Source: Deltaproteobacteria bacterium
GTDB taxonomy: Bacteria > Myxococcota_C > UBA6777
DNA length: 33,965 nucleotides
NCBI GenBank assembly: GCA_006226375.1
Contig: SBHC01000047.1
Coordinates: forward strand, 1 to 33,965
Direction of reading: 5' to 3'
Shown: positions 8,205-15,277 of the stretch, in pieces
How positions within the stretch are numbered: position 1 is the stretch's first letter
Layout of the letters: each line of letters starts with the position of its first letter
Notes under the pieces: generated by a model
Database searches by the model: none
What the model saw: the letters and a program-made list of their open reading frames with translations, nothing else
What the model was told of the DNA's origin: nothing
Translations under genes and position numbers: made by a program

Positions 8205-9509
8205 ATGGACCCAAGCAACTGGTCATCTGGAACTCAGATCGCATCGTATTCACTCCACCGTCGACGGCCCCGCGCCTGGTGGGGTGACGACTGGCTCGCA
8301 GCCACATCATCCCAACAAGAAGTTTGGCTGTGGTCTTTGTCACGCACATCGTTTCCATGGGTCTCTGACGATCGCTGGGAGCTGTTTCAGGAGCAAGCCG
8401 AAAGCCTCCCCACGCTATCCCACCCTTTTGTTTTGACTTGTCTGGACAGCTTCCCTCTCACCGACGACACCTGGTGCTTGGTATGGCAAGCCCCCCACGC
8501 GACCCCATCCCAGCCCCAGACCCTAGAACAACTTCTCAAGAACGAACCCAACCAACGCTTCACGGAAGACTACGCAAACTCGCTGTGGGACGACCTTCTC
8601 AAAGGTCTCCAACACTTGCACGGCCGAGGCCTGATTCATGGATGCCTCTCTCCTGCGACAGTTGCTATTGATTGGGGTTCAGGAATACCAGAGGTACGAC
8701 TGAGCCACTGCGGGCTGTTTGCGTTGCTTCCTTCGTACCAAGGCTCGACACCGCTCTCCGATTCTCCGTATGCACCGCTCCCACCAGGTTACCTGGCTCC
8801 CGAGCGTAAGGCCCTCCCTCCCTCGAAGACCGAGCATCCACGCACCGATCTCTTTGCGGCAGGTGGTATCCTTTGGTGCATGCTTACAGGTGTGACTCCT
8901 CCCAACCCCCTGGATCCAAGCTCCTCCAAGTTGTTGTCGTGGGAAGAGTCCACACAACTTCGGCTCACTCGAACATTGGAACCAGATCCAAGCGTACGTG
9001 AAAGTCACTGTCGTCCTTTGCTTCAAGGAACGAGTCGCTTCCAGCCCCCAACACCACATGTGGCGTTGGACGCCCTTGAATCCCGCCACACCCTCCCTTA
9101 CTCGTTTCATCTGCCAGACGATACAGAAGAAGACACTTACGCCCAACAGCTACAGAGCGATGTCCATCGGTTACTGGAGAGTGACCCCCATACACTCGTG
9201 GACACCCGGGATGCGTTGGAGCCCCTTCATGAAGATGACTTCCTCCAACAACTTGCCCTTGACCCTGCGACGTCAACCCAGCAGCTGTCCTCCCCGAAGA
9301 ACCAGCGGATGCAGGTGATGGACATCTCTTTTCCTCCGACTCCAACCCCTCGAACGCTCAAACCTGTGCCCACCGATTGGGAGCGTGAAGCGCTGCAGGC
9401 GGACCTCGCGCTGTACCGCAACGGCATGAGTCGATGGGCCGTGTTGGTGGGACTTTTGCTTCTCTCCTTCCTCCTCTTTCTTGCCTTTCGATGGGGGCTG
9501 TTTTTCTAG
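8205..9509 (+). CDS. Tail-anchored protein-kinase-like pseudokinase
   Basis: A 434-aa protein with the outline of a Ser/Thr kinase fold over residues about 40-290. The alpha-E helix and catalytic-loop region read LLKGLQHLHGRGLIHGCLSP, and the later APER (activation-loop end) and DLFAAGGILWCMLTG (alpha-F) are well kept. Every catalytic motif is lost. HRD is HGC (145-147), the Lys and Asn of the catalytic loop are gone, DFG is HCG (168-170), and neither a glycine-rich loop nor a VAIK lysine is seen. It should therefore be inactive as a phosphotransferase and act as a scaffold or allosteric partner. Residues about 295-405 are low complexity. A hydrophobic segment (about 409-433) ends the protein, so the fold faces the cytoplasm. 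AGGA lies just before the ATG. Confidence 0.8.
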   Translation: MDPSNWSSGTQIASYSLHRRRPRAWWGDDWLAATSSQQEVWLWSLSRTSFPWVSDDRWELFQEQAESLPTLSHPFVLTCLDSFPLTDDTWCLVWQAPHATPSQPQTLEQLLKNEPNQRFTEDYANSLWDDLLKGLQHLHGRGLIHGCLSPATVAIDWGSGIPEVRLSHCGLFALLPSYQGSTPLSDSPYAPLPPGYLAPERKALPPSKTEHPRTDLFAAGGILWCMLTGVTPPNPLDPSSSKLLSWEESTQLRLTRTLEPDPSVRESHCRPLLQGTSRFQPPTPHVALDALESRHTLPYSFHLPDDTEEDTYAQQLQSDVHRLLESDPHTLVDTRDALEPLHEDDFLQQLALDPATSTQQLSSPKNQRMQVMDISFPPTPTPRTLKPVPTDWEREALQADLALYRNGMSRWAVLVGLLLLSFLLFLAFRWGLFF

Positions 9510-9718
9510 AAAGTAGGGAGGTTACTCTAAAGGTTCCCAAGCTTTGACCCGTATATCAAAACAAGCTGACGAAAAGATCGTCGAAGGACCGCTCTGTTTT
9601 TCGCCAAAAAGCAGACGCAACCCATAGATATGCGAGGTATCCGAAAGACCTAACGACCAAGGATCAGGTCAAGAAGATCGGCGAAGGATACGCAAGGAAT
9701 AAGCAAAGGATCACCCCC

Positions 9719-12106
9719 ATGGCACACATCAAAGTATGGTTGGTAGTTGGCTTAACGGTGGCTGTCGCAGGAATGGCCTGGTACTTCCCGACAGATGAGG
9801 CGAGACGTGTCGAACAGGTACAGGAACAATTGGTTCCTCTACAGAAAAGCCGCGCTCTGCACCAACGCATACACAAATACCAGCAAAAACTACTGGCTCG
9901 CGTGAAGCGCATCGCGCGTCATAAAAAGATCAAAAGTTCGCTGCAGCCCATTGCAGAACTCCCAGCCAGCCAGCGATGGGGATGGCGCGAGCGACAGGCT
10001 CACCGCCAATCACTGAAGAACTTGACGCAGCACGCTGCGTTGCTGGAGAAAGCCTCCAAGTACAAGAAGATCTATATCTTCTCCAAGCACCGACGGCTTC
10101 TCGTTGCCAAGGGAAAGGTCCTCGACTTCCAATCCCAAGAAAACAGCATGTCGCACCTCCCCATGGTCAACGCTGCTCTTCAAGGCCAACCCCAAAGTGG
10201 GCTTTGGTCCCACAACAAGAAATCGTACTTCATGGTGAGCGCGCCGGTGTACGGCAAGGCCAAAGATGACGACGATGAGAACAAGCGCCCTCTCGTCGGA
10301 GCCGTGCTTGTGACGCAGTCGATCTCCTCCCGCTTGTTTTACGATTGGGGCTGGAAGAAGGAGAACAAGAATGCGCCCTTGCTGATGCTGTTCTCGCAAG
10401 AACACCCCCTACTGTACAAAGTTCCTGGCTCCAAACAGCCTGAAGCTTCCGCCAAAGCCACTCCACCCAGCGCCCGCGGTAAGCTCGACGTCAAGACAGG
10501 AACTCCCCTGGAACAAGCCTTCAAGCACTGGTCTGCTCGACGCTTTGCCTCGTTGGTCCGCATGTCCAAGCAAGGCATGTACACATCCAGCCATCCCATC
10601 CAATTGAAAGGCAAGCCTTACTACTATGCAGTAGGACAAATCCCTGCATCTGTGAACGACGGAAAAGTCGGCTACGTGATGTTGAGCCCTGTCGTTCGTG
10701 CGAGCGTCCCGTTCTACTCATCGCAACCTTTTCTCGTGGCGGCGAGCGCAACCCTTATCGCCCTGCTTCTTGGGATTTGGTTCTCCCTTGGATGGAGCAG
10801 CGACCGCAAACGACTGCAAATTCTGTTGACTGACATGCAAGCCGACCCAGCTTCGCTGAAATCGGTGAAGCAGCTTCCCTCTTCGTTTGTGTTCTTGTTC
10901 CAATATCTTCGCCCGCTGGCTCGTCGTCTGCTTAGCCAGCCAACGGAGAGCGTGACCAACACTCCGATGCCCGCGCAAAGCTCCAGTGTACCTTCGGCTC
11001 CCGAGAAAGAAGAAAGAGAGATGGTTTCAATTGGAGCACCCGCAGTGAAAGATCCCAAAAACACTGTGGAAGCCATCCGTGCCCTCTCTGCTGACGGCTC
11101 CATCAAGTTGCCACAGCGCCCCAAAGGGATGACCTACATTCAGGGCGGAACCAAAGAGCCGGTAGAAGCCAACCCCCTAAGCATGTTGCAGGAAGAGGCC
11201 CGAGAGAGCGACGCATCCAACCCGCTTCCGTCCTTCATCTCCTCCAACGAGGCCGACAACATCGTACGTTCCCAGCCCGAGTCAGGCTTGGCAGACTTGC
11301 TTTCAAGCAACCCCTCCAGCAGCAGTACGCCGCTGCCCAAGGATCTGGGATTGCCGATGGCCAACAACAACGACCTCGGATTGCCTCTGGCCTCTCCTCC
11401 GATGGGAAGTAACAACCTCAATGTAGCAGGCGTGATCGATGATCAACCGGAAGGTCTCTCCCTCCCCTTCCAAAACAGTGAACACGATGACGACTTGTTT
11501 GCTGGCTTGAGCATTCCAGGAGAAGAAAACGAAGAGCTTCATGGCGTCCAAGCAGCCAGTCTCCCTCTGTCCAGCAACACACAATCCCCAGCCAATATGG
11601 GCCTGGGAGCCAGCCCGCTCTCGACCTTCAAGGCCAGCATGGCACACGAACCGACAGCAACGTCCATGCCGGAACCCAAAGAGGCAACCGCATCCAAGCT
11701 GCCCATCGTAGGCAACGGCAACGCGCTGAAGGTAGAAGAGAAGAAGCCAGTGGGTCACCTCAACTTGACCTCCGAGCTGGACAACGTGTTCTCCGCGTTG
11801 GCAGGCCCCATGACTCCCGCACCACCCAGCGCGCCCGTAGAATCGGCCCCATCGATTAGCTTGCCCAGCGACAGCAGCACCCAGTATCCAATGGATGAAG
11901 TTCGCATGCGCCAAGTCTTCCAAGACTACCTGGACATGCGCAAGTCGTGTGGAGAATCCACCCAAAACATTCAGTGGGATAGCTTCGTCGAGTTGCTGCG
12001 AAACCAAAAAGCGTCTATCCTTCAGCAGTACAGTTGCAGAGACGTGCAATTCTATGTGCAGGAAAAAGATGGACGCGCTTCCCTCAAGGCCACACCCGTC
12101 AAATAA
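9719..12106 (+). CDS. Membrane sensor-like protein with MXAN_5187-type C-terminal domain
   Basis: A 795-aa protein with a membrane segment at about 5-22, a periplasmic region to about 335 and a second membrane segment at about 338-360. The periplasmic part (helical then mixed, with GLWSHNKKSYFMVSAPVYG and VGAVLVTQSIS) resembles a Cache-type extracellular sensor. The cytoplasmic part is long and disordered (about 410-715), with repeated GLPLA, GLSLP and GLSIP motifs. It ends in an ordered 70-residue domain (about 724-795: VFQDYLDMRKSCGE to KATPVK) that I recognise as like the C-terminal domain annotated as MXAN_5187 in myxobacteria. No kinase, cyclase or methyl-accepting domain is present. AAGGA lies 8 bases before the ATG. 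The topology suggests transfer of an outside signal to cytoplasmic partners; the actual role is unknown. Confidence 0.72.
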   Translation: MAHIKVWLVVGLTVAVAGMAWYFPTDEARRVEQVQEQLVPLQKSRALHQRIHKYQQKLLARVKRIARHKKIKSSLQPIAELPASQRWGWRERQAHRQSLKNLTQHAALLEKASKYKKIYIFSKHRRLLVAKGKVLDFQSQENSMSHLPMVNAALQGQPQSGLWSHNKKSYFMVSAPVYGKAKDDDDENKRPLVGAVLVTQSISSRLFYDWGWKKENKNAPLLMLFSQEHPLLYKVPGSKQPEASAKATPPSARGKLDVKTGTPLEQAFKHWSARRFASLVRMSKQGMYTSSHPIQLKGKPYYYAVGQIPASVNDGKVGYVMLSPVVRASVPFYSSQPFLVAASATLIALLLGIWFSLGWSSDRKRLQILLTDMQADPASLKSVKQLPSSFVFLFQYLRPLARRLLSQPTESVTNTPMPAQSSSVPSAPEKEEREMVSIGAPAVKDPKNTVEAIRALSADGSIKLPQRPKGMTYIQGGTKEPVEANPLSMLQEEARESDASNPLPSFISSNEADNIVRSQPESGLADLLSSNPSSSSTPLPKDLGLPMANNNDLGLPLASPPMGSNNLNVAGVIDDQPEGLSLPFQNSEHDDDLFAGLSIPGEENEELHGVQAASLPLSSNTQSPANMGLGASPLSTFKASMAHEPTATSMPEPKEATASKLPIVGNGNALKVEEKKPVGHLNLTSELDNVFSALAGPMTPAPPSAPVESAPSISLPSDSSTQYPMDEVRMRQVFQDYLDMRKSCGESTQNIQWDSFVELLRNQKASILQQYSCRDVQFYVQEKDGRASLKATPVK

Positions 12107-14279
12107 CAACCTCTTCCCCTCCCGACTTCGGCTCGCTCCAGCCTGGCTACTCCTCTTCCTTATTTGGCTCCCCCACTGTTCTTCCCGACTGTCCGACAAG
12201 GGCGATCCATGTTCAACATCAGAGACATGCAACACAGGCCTCAAGTGCATACAAGCTCATTGCAGTGACGGACGCGATGGTTCGGTCTGCGACAGCAGCG
12301 TGGACTGCCTATCAACTTACACCTGCATCAACCAACGCTGCACCCTTCGAGGAGAAGCCACAGAAGACGGCGGGGAAAACCCCGACGAATCGCCTGAGGC
12401 TCCTGAGTCATCGAACGAAACCATCAGTGAAGAAGAACCCCTCGACTTAAGCTTGCCCGATGGCATCGTGGAACAGTGCCGAAGCTACAAAGACTGTGGC
12501 GAGCAAACCTGCCTAGTCCAGAAAGATGGACGCTCCCTACTCTGCGGAGACCTGATCCGCAGTTGCCAAAGCCAACTGGATTGCAAGTCGTTGGAAGGGA
12601 CCGCTTGCCAGCTCCATCCACAACCTCGTGATGGAGCCCTCGGCCTTTATTGTGTCTATCCTCGGTCTACGTCGCAGCCACGGAAGACTCTCGGCTCGCC
12701 TTGCACCCAAAACGGCAACTGCCTGAGCAACATCTGTTTGCCCACAACCCAGGAATGCGGGACGTTTTGCCGCAAAGGCAAAGACGGGGAAGCTGACGAA
12801 GGCTGCCCAGAAGGTTTTTACTGTGCGGCCTACCCGTTCTTCCAAACCCCCACAGATTCCGTCTTTGGCTGTTACCGCAACTGCCAGGAAGACAAAGATT
12901 GCCCCGCCAGCTATGCTTGCACAGACAGCCAATGCGTTCCCGATGGAACACCAGCGATTGGAGGTGCCTGCCAAAGCCAGGAGCATTGTCCCAACCAAGC
13001 CCAATGCTTTGACGCCTGGAGCGGAGGCTACTGTCTGCAAGACTGCTCGACCAGCGCATCCTGCCCAACCGGGAGCGTCTGCACCCCGTTCTCATCGGGG
13101 CTCTCGTTTTGCTTGAAACAATGCTCTGAAGCCAGCGACTGCCGAAAAGAATACTTCTGTGGTGCAAGCGGAACGCCAGGCAAGTCGGTCTGCCTTCCCC
13201 AAGGAAAGCGCGAATTGGGCAACCTTTGTGAAACTGACATGGACTGCCAAACCGGCCAATGCCGACAACTACCAACAGGCCGCCAGTGCACCCGAAGCTG
13301 CAGCGAAGCCAACCAGTGCCCGCTTCGCTTTGTTTGTCAGAGCATGGAAGGAGAGTCTTTCTGCAGCAAACAATGCTCTGTCAACGAAGACTGCCCCGAG
13401 AACTACGAATGCAAAGAAGGCGCTTGTCTGATTCCCTCTTCGACCAAAGACAGGGACCTGGGTTCCGCTTGCACCCAAGACAGCCACTGCCGCACCAGCC
13501 TCTTCTGTTTGACCAGTGAACCCCAGCTGCCCTACGGCTATTGCACCCAACGCTGCGACTCCCAAACCCCCTGCCCTCAAGGAAGCTACTGTGCCCAACT
13601 GGGCAACCAAACGATCTGCCTGCAAACCTGCAATCCGGCCAGCAATCGCTGCGATCCGTCTTCCAGCAGCTGCAACAACGTCGTCGATCTTTGCCGGAAG
13701 AACTACTACTGCTCGTCTCAGGTGATCCGCTTGTCCCCCAACAACGAGCCGCTCGCCTGTTCGGAGCAAAAGCCATGTCCAACATCAAGCATCCCTTGGG
13801 TGTGTGATCTTCACTGGACCTCCCAAGTGTGCTCCCTGGGACTTTGTCTGGCACGAGGTGTTCGAGCCAACGGGCAAACCTGTTTTCGGCACAACGAGTG
13901 TGCATCCGGCACCTGCTACCTCCCCACTCCGACCACGACCTCGCAGCCCTGCACGGCGGACAAAGACTGCACAGGAAGCACAGCCGGCCCGTGGTGTGAG
14001 CCGCAGGAAAAACGTTGCGTGGCCTGTCTGTCATCAAAAGACTGTCCTTTTCCTCAGCAGTGCATCCAAAACGCTTGTCTGTCCGGAGGATATTGCATCA
14101 CGCCGTGCCGGTCTGAGGGAGAAGCCTGCTCCCAGTCTTCGCAATGCAAAGGGTTGAACAACAAGCAAGGTACCTCCATGGGAAAATATTGTTTGCCAAC
14201 TTGCACCTCCAGCTTGGAGTGCCTCGAATCGTTTGTGTGCCGACCAACGAAGCCCTCCAACGTCTGCCAACTGCCCTGA
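12069..14279 (+). CDS. Large cysteine-rich secreted protein, probable lipoprotein
   Basis: A 736-aa protein packed with cysteines in repeats of the type C-x(4-5)-DC-P-x(3)-Y-x-C-x(4)-C, as in Dickkopf or EGF-like Cys-rich modules common on myxobacterial surface proteins. More than a dozen modules run from residue about 45 to the end, separated by short loops. An acidic linker (about 105-135, EDGGENPDESPEAPE) splits the first modules from the rest. The N-terminus has a basic start, a hydrophobic core (LLLFLIWLPHC) and a cysteine that may be lipidated; LPHC is not a canonical lipobox. The ATG at 12069 has AGGA 5 bases upstream, which puts the first 38 bases inside the preceding gene and implies coupled translation. 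All cysteines should be in disulfides outside the cytoplasm. The ligand or role is unknown. Confidence 0.8.
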   Translation: MDALPSRPHPSNNNLFPSRLRLAPAWLLLFLIWLPHCSSRLSDKGDPCSTSETCNTGLKCIQAHCSDGRDGSVCDSSVDCLSTYTCINQRCTLRGEATEDGGENPDESPEAPESSNETISEEEPLDLSLPDGIVEQCRSYKDCGEQTCLVQKDGRSLLCGDLIRSCQSQLDCKSLEGTACQLHPQPRDGALGLYCVYPRSTSQPRKTLGSPCTQNGNCLSNICLPTTQECGTFCRKGKDGEADEGCPEGFYCAAYPFFQTPTDSVFGCYRNCQEDKDCPASYACTDSQCVPDGTPAIGGACQSQEHCPNQAQCFDAWSGGYCLQDCSTSASCPTGSVCTPFSSGLSFCLKQCSEASDCRKEYFCGASGTPGKSVCLPQGKRELGNLCETDMDCQTGQCRQLPTGRQCTRSCSEANQCPLRFVCQSMEGESFCSKQCSVNEDCPENYECKEGACLIPSSTKDRDLGSACTQDSHCRTSLFCLTSEPQLPYGYCTQRCDSQTPCPQGSYCAQLGNQTICLQTCNPASNRCDPSSSSCNNVVDLCRKNYYCSSQVIRLSPNNEPLACSEQKPCPTSSIPWVCDLHWTSQVCSLGLCLARGVRANGQTCFRHNECASGTCYLPTPTTTSQPCTADKDCTGSTAGPWCEPQEKRCVACLSSKDCPFPQQCIQNACLSGGYCITPCRSEGEACSQSSQCKGLNNKQGTSMGKYCLPTCTSSLECLESFVCRPTKPSNVCQLP

Positions 14280-14330
14280 TTCCACCAAAGATCTCGTTCG
14301 TTTCATGAGAAGCAAACCCCTGCCATTCCG

Positions 14331-14359
14331 TTGACACGCACTCTCCCATCACCTATTAA
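14331..14359 (+). promoter_or_regulatory. Sigma-70-type promoter of ccmE
   Basis: TTGACA (14331-14336), a 17-base spacer and TATTAA (14354-14359, 4 of 6 to TATAAT) lie 29 bases before the ccmE ATG. The -35 and the spacing are ideal. It marks ccmE as starting a new transcript after the Cys-rich gene. Confidence 0.6.
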
Positions 14360-14388
14360 AGGAATGCTACTGGAATGGAGAGCATCTG

Positions 14389-14859
14389 ATGAAAGAAAAA
14401 AAAGGTTTGATCTTGTTTTCACTTGGTTCTGTTGCGCTGATGGTCGGGCTGATCATTACCTACGCAGGCCAGGTTTCGTTGCTATATCTGAAAACGGATG
14501 AGGTATTGTCCCGACTGGAGCGCTCTGCTTCGGCCAACACCAAAACAACCAAAAGTCTTGTGGGTCAGCACCTTCGAATTCATGGAAAGCTGAAGCCCAA
14601 TACGACCAAGCGACGCAAAGGTCGGCTGGATTATGAGTTCCACATCCAAGGAAAAAGCGGACGCTCTATCCTTGTGAACTACAACGGCATCTTGCCCGAC
14701 ACCTTTCGAGATGGCGCGGAGCTTGTTGTGGAAGGACAGCTGGTGAAGCCCAACTTGTTCGTGGCCAAATCCGTGTTTGCCAAGTGCCCCACCAAGTACA
14801 AAGAAGAGAAAAAAGGCGGTGGAGGTGGCGGCTACACCAAGAAAAAAACCTCTTCTTAA
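14389..14859 (+). CDS. ccmE: Cytochrome c maturation haem chaperone CcmE, CxxxY type
   Basis: A 156-aa CcmE, the periplasmic chaperone that binds haem covalently and passes it to CcmF for attachment to apocytochrome c. A single N-terminal membrane segment (about 6-32) anchors it, followed by the OB-fold domain with HLRIHGKL, the LVNYNGILPDTFRDGAELVVEG run typical of the family, and LFVAKSVFAKC. The haem-binding site has C133-x-x-x-Y137, where most bacterial CcmE have HxxxY. The Cys form is known from Desulfovibrio and archaea. The C-terminus is a short Gly and Lys rich tail (GGGGGGYTKKK). GGAG lies 8 bases before the ATG. It is followed 418 bases later by ccmF; no ccmABCD lie in the window. 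Confidence 0.93.
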   Translation: MKEKKGLILFSLGSVALMVGLIITYAGQVSLLYLKTDEVLSRLERSASANTKTTKSLVGQHLRIHGKLKPNTTKRRKGRLDYEFHIQGKSGRSILVNYNGILPDTFRDGAELVVEGQLVKPNLFVAKSVFAKCPTKYKEEKKGGGGGGYTKKKTSS

Positions 14860-15277
14860 TCGAACCGGTACAGAGAGCGCTGTGACAGAGGGGAATGCCA
14901 GCACGCTCACGGGATGTTCCAGGCCTTCTGGAGTGTTCCAAGAAAGAGGGAGTTCACAACGCGCGGTGGCATGACCACTTCAGCAGCATCGATCTGCGGA
15001 GTGGCAATCCTGCATCCACCGTCTGTGTGTCGTCTCCCTAGATGGACGCGCCAGAAAGATTCCTCGTAAGCGACGCAAACGGCTTGCGCAGGAGTGCACT
15101 TGGTGATAACAACATCAAAACTTTCGAAGACTCTTGGCTCCAGTCCACACATACGGATTGACCAGAGACTTCTCGCCCAACAACCTTCAGGGGAAACTGG
15201 AGACCATCGTCCGTCGCGGACGAGCCTCCAACCTGTTGATATTCCTGCTCACAACAAGCCATAAGGAGATCGCTACG
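14860..15277 (+). other. Gene-free stretch between ccmE and ccmF
   Basis: These 418 bases hold no convincing gene. A 48-codon frame (14895-15041) has a purine run directly before its ATG, but the peptide resembles nothing and shows neither the membrane segment nor the size pattern of CcmD. A short hairpin (TCCAG, 14918-14922, with CTGGA, 14928-14932) is too weak for a terminator. The last bases carry the ccmF ribosome-binding site AAGGAG at 15263-15268. Confidence 0.6.

Noticed and set aside
9574-9688. Near-identical 15-base pieces AAGATCG-T/G-CGAAGGA exactly 100 bases apart in the 9510-9718 spacer
   Set aside because: Only two copies with one mismatch and no dyad; the GA-rich content makes chance likely.
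11303-12250. 315-codon minus-strand frame across the sensor gene and the Cys-rich gene start
   Set aside because: Antisense to two supported genes and without motifs.
14895-15041. 48-codon frame between ccmE and ccmF as a possible CcmD
   Set aside because: The GAGGGG run sits too close to the ATG and the peptide has no membrane helix, which CcmD requires.
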